DNA of 60,200 nt, taken from NCBI GenBank assembly GCA_001449105.1, contig LNIY01000082.1, forward strand, positions 1 to 60,200, written 5' to 3'. Made by a program: the position numbers and the translations under genes. This DNA comes from Caulobacter vibrioides. Lineage in GTDB: Bacteria > Pseudomonadota > Alphaproteobacteria > Caulobacterales > Caulobacteraceae. This document shows, one piece after another, positions 7,185 to 14,545 of this stretch (within the stretch, counting starts at the first letter, position 1; the number at the start of each line of letters is the position of its first letter). The notes below the pieces were generated by a model. That model made no database searches, had not been told where the DNA came from, and saw only the letters and a list, made by a program, of their open reading frames with translations.

Positions 7185-8708
7185 ATGGAAACGCTCGCCC
7201 GCCTCATCGATCGCCGCGATCCGGTCGACCCAAGCACCACCTGCAGGGCGGTGCTGGAAATCTTCGCGAGCGAACCGGCCCTCGCGGCCCTGGCGGTGAC
7301 GCAGGACGGCGCGCCGATCGGCCTCGTCTACCGCGACGTCTTCGTCGGCCAGATGCTGGTCGCCGCCGAACACCTGAACGAGCGTCCGGTCACGGAGGTC
7401 ATGGACCCCGAGCCGCGCAGCGTGCGCGTGGCGATGGAGCCCGGCCTCTTCGTCGACGCCCTGGCCCAGAGCGCCACCCCCGTCTTCCGCACCGCCTTCG
7501 TCGCCACCGACGAAGACGGCCTCTATGTCGGCGTCGGCGGCCTGGCCTCCCTGCTCGCCTCGCACCGCCGCAAGCAGCGCGAGGCCCGCGAGGCCATGGG
7601 TCTGGTCGAGCGCATGGCGCACGACATCGGCCTGCACCTGGACGGCGTCCAGGCCTTCACCGACCGCCTGGAACAGCAACGCCTGGCGCCCGACGCGGCC
7701 GCCTGCGTGCGCGCCATCAGCGACACCAGCCGCGACATGAGCGAGATCCTGGGCCGGGCCATGGACCTGCACCGGGCCGCGACCGGCGGCCTGTCGCTGT
7801 CGCCCGAACCGACCCGCCTGCGCGACCTGGCCGACGCCGTCGAGGCCCGCTGGGCCCCGCGCGCCGCCGAAAGCGGCTCGACCCTACTGTTCTCCTACGA
7901 CGGCGAGCCCGAGGCCGCCGCCCTGGTCGACCCCTCGCGCCTGCTGCAGGTGTTCGACGCCCTGATCGACGGCGCCCTGGCCCACGGGCGCGGCGTGATC
8001 GAAGCCAGCCTGCGGGCCCGTCTCGACGACGGCCGCCTGTGCCTGGAAGGCGACGTGCGCGACAACGCCGCCGCCGTCACCGCCGAGGAACGCCTGGCGC
8101 GCGTGTTCGACCCGCTGGGCGAAGGCCGCATGGACGACCGCGCCGAGATGGCCCTGGGCGTCGGCATGGCCCTGGCCCACCGCGTGCTGCGCGAGATGGG
8201 CGGCCAGGTGCGCGCCGAACCCAATCGCGGCGCGGGCCTGACCCTGCGCTTCGCCCTCACCGCCCCGGCCGCCCAGGTCGAGACCGGTCAGGAGGAGGAC
8301 CTCAGCGTCTCGGCCCGTCCGGCCCATATCCTGATCGTCGACGACAACGCCACCAACCGCATGGTCGCCGAGGCGCTGTGCGAGATGTTCGACTGCACCT
8401 CCGAGCAGGTGGCCGACGGCGTCGAGGCGGTGGAAGCCGCCCGCACCGGCCGCTTCGACCTGATCCTGATGGATATCAAGATGCCGCGCATGGACGGGGT
8501 GGCCGCCACCCGCGCCATCCGCGAGCTGTCCGGCCCGGCCGGCGCGGCCCCGATCGTCGCCCTGACCGCCAACGCCGGTCCCGAGGACGTCGCCGTCTAC
8601 CTGGCGGCCGGCATGCAGGACGTGGTCGAGAAGCCGATCAAGCCCGAACGCCTGGCCATCGTGCTGAGCGCCCTGCTGAGCGGCGAGGACGAACAGGAAG
8701 CCGCCTGA
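7185..8708 (+). CDS. Hybrid histidine kinase-like protein: CBS-like, DHp, degenerate ATPase, receiver
   Basis: This 507-residue soluble protein has an N-terminal CBS-pair-like sensor (about 12-130, with the typical VLEIFASEPALAALAV), a DHp helix with candidate phospho-His146 (MAHDI), an ATPase-like domain (about 195-365) and a receiver (about 380-495) with phospho-Asp430 (LILMDIKMPRMDG). The ATPase region is degenerate: the N-box Asn residues are replaced (LIDGALAHG) and the G1 box reads VRDNAAAV instead of D-x-G-x-G, although the G2-like LGVGMALA remains. It may be a pseudokinase or phosphatase whose receiver is charged by another kinase. It stands alone, upstream of the quorum-sensing genes. 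Confidence 0.8.
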   Translation: METLARLIDRRDPVDPSTTCRAVLEIFASEPALAALAVTQDGAPIGLVYRDVFVGQMLVAAEHLNERPVTEVMDPEPRSVRVAMEPGLFVDALAQSATPVFRTAFVATDEDGLYVGVGGLASLLASHRRKQREAREAMGLVERMAHDIGLHLDGVQAFTDRLEQQRLAPDAAACVRAISDTSRDMSEILGRAMDLHRAATGGLSLSPEPTRLRDLADAVEARWAPRAAESGSTLLFSYDGEPEAAALVDPSRLLQVFDALIDGALAHGRGVIEASLRARLDDGRLCLEGDVRDNAAAVTAEERLARVFDPLGEGRMDDRAEMALGVGMALAHRVLREMGGQVRAEPNRGAGLTLRFALTAPAAQVETGQEEDLSVSARPAHILIVDDNATNRMVAEALCEMFDCTSEQVADGVEAVEAARTGRFDLILMDIKMPRMDGVAATRAIRELSGPAGAAPIVALTANAGPEDVAVYLAAGMQDVVEKPIKPERLAIVLSALLSGEDEQEAA

Positions 8709-8773
8709 TCTTCGAGGGCGATCAAGTACTGCCCCAGCTCAACCTTCGCGAAAGCTTCCACGACGACGATCAT

Positions 8774-8791
8774 CTCAAGTTTCGGCTTGAG
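8774..8791. promoter_or_regulatory. Inverted repeat between the hybrid kinase gene and luxR
   Basis: CTCAAG, a 6-nt spacer TTTCGG and CTTGAG. There is no T-run, so it is not an obvious terminator. It may be a second regulator site for the luxR gene. Confidence 0.35.
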
Positions 8792-8821
8792 TAGAGTCCG
8801 CGACAGATCGCCGCCGCTACT

Positions 8822-8843
8822 GGTCTACTCGCCAGAGTAGCCC
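8822..8843. promoter_or_regulatory. Candidate lux box upstream of luxR
   Basis: The core CTACTCGCCAGAGTAG (8825-8840) is a perfect dyad with a 4-nt centre and fits the CT-N12-AG layout of LuxR-family boxes. One mismatch away, a further GG/CC pair extends it to 22 bp. It ends 32 bp before the luxR GTG, so binding could control luxR itself. Confidence 0.5.
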
Positions 8844-8875
8844 TAAGTTGCGATGGAGCGGGAGACGATAGCGTC

Positions 8876-9604
8876 GTGTTGAGTTCGGCCGAACAGCAGG
8901 CTTGGGAGTTCCTGAGCAAGGCGCCGCATTACGATGCGCCGGCCGAGGTGGAGGCGCATTTCGGCCTGGCCCTCGCCGCCTTCGGCTACGACCGCTTCGC
9001 CGCCACCCTGGTCAACGCCGAGCGCTACGGCAAGGAGCCGCCGGCCCTTTCGCGCCAGGACTTCGAGGCCTGGGACGCCCGCTACTGGGGCGAGCGCCAC
9101 GTGGTCCACGACCCTTGCGTCAAGCTGCTGCTGAAATCGAGCAAGTCCTTCGCCTGGTCCGACGCCAAGCCGCTGGGCGACCAGCGCGCCCAGGCCATGT
9201 GGGGCGAGGCCTCTGAGTTCGGCATGAACGACGGCTACGTGGTGCGCGTGTTCGGCCCGGCCGGCCACGAGGTGCTGATCCGCATGGCCACGGCCGCGCC
9301 CGACACCGATCCGGCCAACCGCGCCGTGGTCGAGAGCCTGGCCACCGTGTTCGGCACCATCATGCTCAAGCACTGGGAAATGCAGGACGACAAGCCCGAC
9401 TACGGGGTGATCTCCGAGCGCCAGGCCGAGTGCCTGTACTGGGCCAGCCGCGGCAAGACCGACTGGGAGATCGGGGCGATCCTCGAGCTGTCGCCGCGCA
9501 CCGTCCACCACCACATCGAGGCCGCCAAGAAGCGCCTGGGCGTGGTCAAGCGGCAGGAAGCCGTGATGAAGGCCGGCGAGCTGGGCCTGCTGAAGGCCAG
9601 CTGA
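8876..9604 (+). CDS. LuxR-family autoinducer-binding transcriptional regulator
   Basis: The 242-residue protein has an N-terminal autoinducer-binding domain (about 15-165, with aromatic residues in the FEAWDARYWGERHVVHDP stretch) and a C-terminal LuxR helix-turn-helix (ISERQAECLYWASRGKTDWEIGAILELSPRTVHHHIEAAKKRL, given here in outline). The likely start is the GTG at 8876, just after a GGAG-containing leader; a TTG follows directly. It lies 275 bp upstream of the luxI-type gene on the same strand, so it is probably the receptor for that signal. Dyads upstream of both genes are candidate binding sites. Confidence 0.9.
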   Translation: MLSSAEQQAWEFLSKAPHYDAPAEVEAHFGLALAAFGYDRFAATLVNAERYGKEPPALSRQDFEAWDARYWGERHVVHDPCVKLLLKSSKSFAWSDAKPLGDQRAQAMWGEASEFGMNDGYVVRVFGPAGHEVLIRMATAAPDTDPANRAVVESLATVFGTIMLKHWEMQDDKPDYGVISERQAECLYWASRGKTDWEIGAILELSPRTVHHHIEAAKKRLGVVKRQEAVMKAGELGLLKAS

Positions 9605-9685
9605 GCGCCTGCGCGCGTAACGCTGGAATATGAAATTTCACAACCTTGAATGCACATCGATCATCTGTTAGATGTTCGACATATC

Positions 9686-9724
9686 GCTTCGCGCGTGTAC
9701 GGCCTCGCCTTGCGAAGCCCTTTT
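9686..9724 (+). terminator. Possible terminator after luxR
   Basis: GCTTCGC and GCGAAGC form a 7-bp stem around a 19-nt loop with some internal pairing, followed by CCTTTT. The long loop makes this uncertain. Confidence 0.4.
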
Positions 9725-9732
9725 GCGCCAAG

Positions 9733-9750
9733 GTGTGCGTCAGCGCACAG
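9733..9750. promoter_or_regulatory. tra-box-like dyad upstream of luxI
   Basis: GTGTGCGTCAGCGCACAG has arms TGTGC and GCACA around a 6-nt centre. This is the same arm sequence and spacing as the TraR box ATGTGCAGATCTGCACAT. It lies 129 bp before the luxI start, which leaves room for a promoter directly downstream. It is the best candidate LuxR-protein site in the window. Confidence 0.6.
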
Positions 9751-9805
9751 AAGCGCCCTCCCCCATCGTTGGTAATGGCCTCACGGACTGGGGGCGGCGT
9801 GTCGC

Positions 9806-9823
9806 ATAGGCCGTTTGGCCTAT
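9806..9823. promoter_or_regulatory. Dyad or hairpin in the luxI leader
   Basis: ATAGGCCGTTTGGCCTAT is a perfect 7-bp dyad with a 4-nt centre, ending 56 bp upstream of the luxI start. It could be a second operator or an mRNA hairpin in the leader. Confidence 0.45.
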
Positions 9824-9879
9824 CGGCGATTGGGCGGATCATGCCGCCTAATGCGGGCTGTCCAGAACGGGGGACAGCC

Positions 9880-10701
9880 ATGATCCACATCATCACCTGC
9901 GAGAACCGCCACCTCTACGGGCCCCAGCTGTGGGCCATGCACGAGGAACGCCGCAAGCAGTGCGTCGAGAAGAACGGCTGGGTCGACCTGGTCGTGCTCG
10001 ATGGCGGCGAAGTCGACGACTACGACGACTCGCGCGCCATCTACCTGCTGGGCTTCGACGACGCCATGCAGCTGGAGGTCGGCCTGCGCCTGCGGCCCAC
10101 CGACGACCGCTGCATGCTGGCCGACAAGTATCCCCACCTGATCGCGCCCGGCGAAACGCCCAAGAAGGGCGGCGACGTGTGGGAGGCCAGCCGCCTGTTC
10201 ACCACCGAGGCCTATCGCGCCAAGAAGGGCCAGGGTCGGGGGACCCGGGTGTTCGAGGCCTGGGCCGCGGCCATGGAGCTGGCGCTGGTCAACAACGTCA
10301 CCCGCTTCGTCGGCATGATCGACATGGCGCTTTACCCGGGCATCATGAACTCACCGATCGACACCCGGCTGGTCGGCTTGCCCCGCCCCTACGAGTTCGG
10401 CGTCGTCGCCGGCTCGGAAATTCTCCTGTCGCGAGAACTGCTGCAGCGCGTGCGCGAATCGATCGCCATCGAATCGACTGTCGGCTATCACGTCGACGAA
10501 CTCGACCTGCGGGCCTTCGGCGATCTCGCCGCCGTTCAGCGTCAGGTGCTGCGGGCGATGACGCCTCAAATTCTTCCGGGTTCGGAACGCGACGAAACCC
10601 TTTCCGCCGAAGCGCTCTACCGCTTGCATGACGCCAGCGGCCGGGCGCGGCGGATCTGGAACCATCGCGATCAGAAATCGGAGTTTCAGCTTAACGCTTA
10701 G
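9880..10701 (+). CDS. Acyl-homoserine-lactone synthase (LuxI family)
   Basis: LuxI enzymes make acyl-homoserine-lactone signals from S-adenosylmethionine and an acyl carrier or CoA thioester. Family residues are visible: Arg24, Gly33-Trp34, the acidic EVDDYDD segment, GLRLRPTD, and the E-x-x-R in WEASRLF. The start is the ATG at 9880 after GGGGGA; the frame is open upstream but not protein-like. At 273 residues it is about 60-70 longer than typical LuxI, with a charged C-terminal extension from about residue 205. It follows luxR and precedes a PraR-like regulator. The acyl chain cannot be predicted. Confidence 0.9.
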   Translation: MIHIITCENRHLYGPQLWAMHEERRKQCVEKNGWVDLVVLDGGEVDDYDDSRAIYLLGFDDAMQLEVGLRLRPTDDRCMLADKYPHLIAPGETPKKGGDVWEASRLFTTEAYRAKKGQGRGTRVFEAWAAAMELALVNNVTRFVGMIDMALYPGIMNSPIDTRLVGLPRPYEFGVVAGSEILLSRELLQRVRESIAIESTVGYHVDELDLRAFGDLAAVQRQVLRAMTPQILPGSERDETLSAEALYRLHDASGRARRIWNHRDQKSEFQLNA

Positions 10702-10812
10702 GCGGAGCCCAAGCTCCACCTCAGCGACGTAGCGCCGCACCTGCCCTAGCTCGGCTATCGCCAACGCCCCGGTCGTGTCATTTTACACAAACAACCGTTG
10801 GAGGCGAAAAAG

Positions 10813-11244
10813 TTGAGTGAAGAAACCGAAGGCCGGCGACCCAACCCGGTCGATCTGCACGTCGGCGGTCGAGTCCGTATGCGTCGCAAGCTGTTGGGCG
10901 TGAGCCAGGAGCAACTGGCCGATTCCCTGGGCCTGACGTTCCAGCAGGTCCAAAAGTACGAGCGTGGCGCCAACCGCGTCAGCGCTTCGAAACTGTACGA
11001 AATCGCCCGCACCCTCCAGGTGCCGGTGTCCTTCTTCTTCGACGGTCTGGCCGATCCGATGAGCGGCGCCGAAGAGGACGAGGTCGGTCACCACGCCGAA
11101 CGCGTCGTTCAGGAATTCCTGACCACGCCGGAAGGCCTGGAGCTGGCCGAGGTGTTCCCGAAGATCAACCGCGGCCGCGTCCGCCGCCAGGTGCTGGACC
11201 TCGTCCGCGCCATGGCCGAGGAAGCCGCCCGCGCCGACGCCTGA
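10813..11244 (+). CDS. XRE-family regulator resembling PraR
   Basis: The 143-residue cytoplasmic DNA-binding protein has a Cro/CI helix-turn-helix at about 15-75 (GVSQEQLADSLGLTFQQVQ, then KYERGANRVSASKL) and a helical C-terminal half. The TTG at 10813 is chosen as start because GGAGG lies 8 nt before it; the earlier TTG at 10798 overlaps that site. The layout NPVDLHVG, LTFQQVQKYE and VPVSFFF matches rhizobial PraR, which controls quorum-sensing genes, so its position after luxI is suggestive. A paralog lies at 15569. A strong terminator follows. Confidence 0.85.
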   Translation: MSEETEGRRPNPVDLHVGGRVRMRRKLLGVSQEQLADSLGLTFQQVQKYERGANRVSASKLYEIARTLQVPVSFFFDGLADPMSGAEEDEVGHHAERVVQEFLTTPEGLELAEVFPKINRGRVRRQVLDLVRAMAEEAARADA

Positions 11245-11272
11245 TCTCAGCGATCACCGAGTACAAGCTTAG

Positions 11273-11306
11273 AAAAGCCTCGCCTCCCCCCAGGCGAGGC
11301 TTTTTC
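11273..11306. terminator. Rho-independent terminator, probably bidirectional
   Basis: AGCCTCGCCT pairs perfectly with AGGCGAGGCT around a CCCCCC loop. A-residues precede the stem and TTTTT follows it. It lies between the XRE gene and the convergent PilZ gene and could serve both. Confidence 0.88.
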
Positions 11307-11322
11307 TATGGGAGCGCCGCTT

Positions 11323-11676
11323 TCAGCCCGTGCTGGCCCGGCTCTGGGCCGCCAGCCAGATCCGCTTGGCGGTCTGCAGGCTGGCGGGGGCCAGGCCGCG
11401 CAGGTCGTGGCTGCGCAGGAAGGTCAGGCCCAGTTCGCGGTCCTTGCGCCAGGCCACCTTCACGTCGTGGGCGAAGCCGCCGACCAGGTCGACCAGCTGC
11501 ACGTTGGCCGGCGGGGTCGAGCCCGAGAGCATCAGCACCCGCGCGCCGCCGTCCGACACGTCCTTGATCACGCAATCCCAGGCGAAGGCGCCGCACAGCA
11601 CCTTGCCCGACCTGTTGGTGTTCAGGCGCGGCGCAGCGCGACGATCGGCCCCCGTACCTGAATCGAACCTCGACAT
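11323..11676 (-). CDS. PilZ-domain protein
   Basis: This 117-residue, single-domain protein shows both cyclic-di-GMP-binding signatures of PilZ: the RxxxR motif (Arg13 to Arg17, DRRAAPR) and a downstream D-x-S-x-x-G (IKDVSDGGARV). It is probably a small c-di-GMP effector controlling motility, surface attachment or the cell cycle. It has no signal peptide. It is convergent with the XRE gene and separated from the Tad-type genes by about 90 bp. Confidence 0.88.
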   Translation of the reverse strand: MSRFDSGTGADRRAAPRLNTNRSGKVLCGAFAWDCVIKDVSDGGARVLMLSGSTPPANVQLVDLVGGFAHDVKVAWRKDRELGLTFLRSHDLRGLAPASLQTAKRIWLAAQSRASTG

Positions 11677-11769
11677 GACCTCAACAACGCACGGCGCGGT
11701 TAATCAGTCGTCGTTCTAGACGGTTTTTCCATCGTTTACCTAAGCTTGGCCGTGGATGGATCGGACGGA

Positions 11770-12210
11770 TCAGGCCGCGTCGCGTCCCGGCTCGGGACGC
11801 CAGCCGTTGGCGAGCAGGTCGAGGGCCATCAGGTGCGCCAGCTCCAGGACCTGCCCCTCCAGGCTGTCGAGCAGCTCCAGGCGGCGCGCCGGCGACGGCG
11901 TGTGGGCGTAGAGGGCGCACAGCACGTGCAGGCGCGCCCGGATGCTGGGCGGCTGGAAGGTCGAGTGCAGCACCGAGGGCGCGGCGAGCTCGGCGCCGGA
12001 AACCCCGCGCCGGCCGAACGGCCCGCTGGGCGCGTCCTCGGGCACGTCGCCGAGACCGGGCCACGACTGTCCCGCCCCCTGCGCCAGAACCTGCCCGTGT
12101 TCCTGCCCGGGTCCCAGCTTCTGCCCCTGCCCCTGCTTGTGCCCCTGCTTGTGCGACGACGTCCTGGACATGACTGAACTACGCTTTCCTTCCTTGAGGT
12201 ACGAAATCAT
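11770..12210 (-). CDS. Hypothetical protein coupled to the TadG-like gene
   Basis: The 146-residue product has a Gln/Gly/His/Lys-rich N-terminal third (HKQGHKQGQGQK repeats) and a helical C-terminal half (ARRLELLDSLEGQVLELAHLMALDLLANGW). I recognise no domain. The first ATG overlaps the TadG-like stop codon by one base, suggesting translational coupling; a second Met at 12171 is an alternative start. As last gene of the apparent TadE-TadG unit it may work with those proteins, but that is only context. Confidence 0.65.
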   Translation of the reverse strand: MISYLKEGKRSSVMSRTSSHKQGHKQGQGQKLGPGQEHGQVLAQGAGQSWPGLGDVPEDAPSGPFGRRGVSGAELAAPSVLHSTFQPPSIRARLHVLCALYAHTPSPARRLELLDSLEGQVLELAHLMALDLLANGWRPEPGRDAA

Positions 12211-13859
12211 CAGGCCACCAGGGCCGGCGCGCCGCAGCGCATGCCGTTGGCGCGAACGTCGGCCTCGCCCAGGCCCACGCCGACCAGGGCGGTCAGGCGG
12301 TTGATCGCCAGGTCCAGGGGCGCGGCGGCCGCCGACAGCACGGGCTTGAGCGCCGTCAGGATCGCCGACTCCCCAAGGCCCAGCTGCAGGCCCAGAAGGT
12401 TGACGTTCAGCGACAGGTTGCCCAGCAGGGTGGCGACCGTGGTCGACACCAGGTCGTTGGTCTTCACGGTCTTGACCGTGCCGGCCTTCACGTCGGCGCT
12501 GCTGAACGTGACATTGCGGAACGTGGCGCCGCCGAGGTCCACCTTGGACGAGCCGTCCACCGTGAACAGCGGGGCCTGCACGATGCGGGCCTTGGCCGGC
12601 GTCAGCCCCACCTTGAAGTTCGACAGCTTGCTGGTGTCGACCTGCCCCACGGTCAGCGAGCCGACGCTGGGCTTGACCGCCAGGGTGGTCGTCCGGGCCT
12701 TGCAGTCCAGCGCGGCCAGCTTCGCCTCGCCCGAAGCCAGCTCCACCAGCAGCGGAACCTTGATCTGGGCCAGGCCGCCGAGGATCCCCGAGCCCAGCAG
12801 CTTGGCCTCGACATAGAGCCGGGTCTGGGCCGTCCGGATGACCACCGACTTGTCCTGGGTGACGGTCATGTAGGACGAGCTGTTCATCGGCTCGCCGATC
12901 GCCAGCCAGGCGTCGACGTCGGCCAGGCCCGGAATCGCCGCGCCCAGGTCCAGCTGCACCTGGCGAGAGCCGTTGCTGAGCATCAGCATGGCGTTGGCCA
13001 GTTGCATGGCGTCGGTGCCGATCCCGGCGCTGGAGCCGCCGGCCACGTGGTCCTGCCCGCCGTAGGGGCCGAGATTGACCAGGGTGCTCAGCTTCACGCT
13101 CTCGCTGGAGGCCGTGGCCGAGGCCAGGACCGTGGCGGCGCTGGCCGCGCGGCTGTCGCCGGCGGCGTTCAGCACGTCGGCCAGCACCGACAGCGCCTTG
13201 CCGGTCTTCACGTTGGTGGCCAGAAGATCGTCATAGCTGGCGGCGTTGATCCCCAGCTTGGTGTCGAGCGCGTCGAGATAGGTGAACAGGTCGACGTCGG
13301 CCTGGGCCAGGGCGTCGTAATCCATCACCGACAGGCTGACCTTGCTGCCGGTCAGGCCCGACAGCAGGGCGTTGGCGACGCCGGCGTCGAGGCTGGCCAG
13401 CCGCGTGCCGATCGAGAAGCTGGCGAGGTCGGCGCGCGTGGCCGTCGCCTGCCGGCGGATCGGGATCGACTTCTTGCCGAGCAGGGCCTGGGCGAAGAAC
13501 AGGTTGGCCTCGCCCCTCAAGGTGACCTGGGCGGCGTCGGGCTCGGCCTCGCTCGCCAGGAAGCGATGACCCGGGCCGCCGGCCGCGCGAGCGTCATAGC
13601 GGCCGCGGGCGACCTCGGCCGTCACCTTGCCGCCGACCGGATTGATCTCGACCGTGGCGTTGGCCGCGGCCTGGGCGCGGGCGATGTCGCCGGCGGCGGC
13701 CAGGGCCGCCAGGTCCGCCACGCCCTGCAGGCGTCGCGACTGCAGATAGACAGAGCCCAGGTCGACGGCCAGGGCGGCCAGGCCGACCCCTCCGGTCAGG
13801 GCGGCCGCGGCGATGATCGCCACGCCGCCGTCCTGGTTGCGGAGCCAGTGACGCAGCAT
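12210..13859 (-). CDS. TadG-like pilus-assembly or secreted protein
   Basis: The N terminus (RNQDGGVAIIAAAALTGGVGLAALAVDLGS, in outline) is the TadG-like transmembrane segment with a charged lead and a small-residue helix, followed by QSRRLQGVADLAALAAA, the usual pseudopilin-like helix. The remaining 500 or so residues are a long extracytoplasmic region rich in Ala, Val, Ser and Thr with no Cys-rich motif. Such proteins accompany Flp/Tad secretion systems. The gene begins immediately after the TadE-like stop codon. No tadA, tadB, tadC or flp gene is in the window. Confidence 0.8.
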   Translation of the reverse strand: MLRHWLRNQDGGVAIIAAAALTGGVGLAALAVDLGSVYLQSRRLQGVADLAALAAAGDIARAQAAANATVEINPVGGKVTAEVARGRYDARAAGGPGHRFLASEAEPDAAQVTLRGEANLFFAQALLGKKSIPIRRQATATRADLASFSIGTRLASLDAGVANALLSGLTGSKVSLSVMDYDALAQADVDLFTYLDALDTKLGINAASYDDLLATNVKTGKALSVLADVLNAAGDSRAASAATVLASATASSESVKLSTLVNLGPYGGQDHVAGGSSAGIGTDAMQLANAMLMLSNGSRQVQLDLGAAIPGLADVDAWLAIGEPMNSSSYMTVTQDKSVVIRTAQTRLYVEAKLLGSGILGGLAQIKVPLLVELASGEAKLAALDCKARTTTLAVKPSVGSLTVGQVDTSKLSNFKVGLTPAKARIVQAPLFTVDGSSKVDLGGATFRNVTFSSADVKAGTVKTVKTNDLVSTTVATLLGNLSLNVNLLGLQLGLGESAILTALKPVLSAAAAPLDLAINRLTALVGVGLGEADVRANGMRCGAPALVA

Positions 13860-14285
13860 TCAGTAGCCTCCCAGGCGAACCGAAGCCTGGCGGGTGATCA
13901 GGCTCGACGGCATGGGCGCGATCTTGGCGAAGGCGAAGACCACGGTGTCGGAGGCGTCGTACGAGACCGACACCACGGTGCGGTCCGAGCGTTCGGTGAC
14001 GGTGGTCTTCACCAGCGCCTTGTCCAGGCCCGCGTAGTCGGCCGCGCCCTCGCTCGCCGCGGCCTTGGCCAGGGATGCGCGTTCGGCCCCGTTCAGCCCG
14101 GCCACGGCCGCCCGGGCGGCGTCGTTGGCCACCTGCTGAACCGAGTGGGCCATCCAGAAATAGGTGCCCCAGCCGAGCATCCCGACCACGAGGATAATGA
14201 GCATCGGACAGACGAGCGCGAACTCGACCAACGCCGTACCCGTGCGGTCCTTGCCGAACCGCTTGAAGAACTGATGCCTGCGCAT
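13860..14285 (-). CDS. TadE-family protein
   Basis: This 141-residue minor-pseudopilin-like protein has a charged N terminus (KRFGKDRTGTALVEFAL) with the conserved Glu of the TadE motif, one transmembrane helix (about 23-45) and an extracytoplasmic domain. It is the first gene of a three-gene minus-strand unit with the TadG-like protein and the coupled ORF. TadE proteins are processed pseudopilins of Flp pili. An isolated tadE/tadG pair away from the main tad cluster is common in alphaproteobacteria. Confidence 0.85.
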   Translation of the reverse strand: MRRHQFFKRFGKDRTGTALVEFALVCPMLIILVVGMLGWGTYFWMAHSVQQVANDAARAAVAGLNGAERASLAKAAASEGAADYAGLDKALVKTTVTERSDRTVVSVSYDASDTVVFAFAKIAPMPSSLITRQASVRLGGY

Positions 14286-14545
14286 CGGCGCCTCCCGACA
14301 CCTTTCCAGTTGTAGGAGGAGCCTAGGTCGACCTTGGCTGTCGGCGGGTTCTCACGGAAAATCCGCGTTATTTGAAGTTCGCGGAATTGGAACTTGGCCT
14401 TAGTGCGACGTTGTGCCGCTGGGATAACACCGTTGTCCCCATACTCGCTCGACGGTAACTTTAAGTCGCAACCAGCCAACCATTCCGAGAGTTTGTTTCA
14501 GCGATTGCACAGCGTCCGGATTTTCCGTGATCTGGAGAGGGTGAC

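Noticed and set aside
8774..8791. Terminator of the hybrid kinase gene
   Set aside because: The stem is only 6 bp and no T-run follows, so I list it as a dyad of unknown role.
14286..14545. Sigma-54 promoter in the TadE/Phd-PAS intergenic region
   Set aside because: The GGCAC-like and GCAC elements are 9 rather than 10 bp apart and the rest of the consensus fails.
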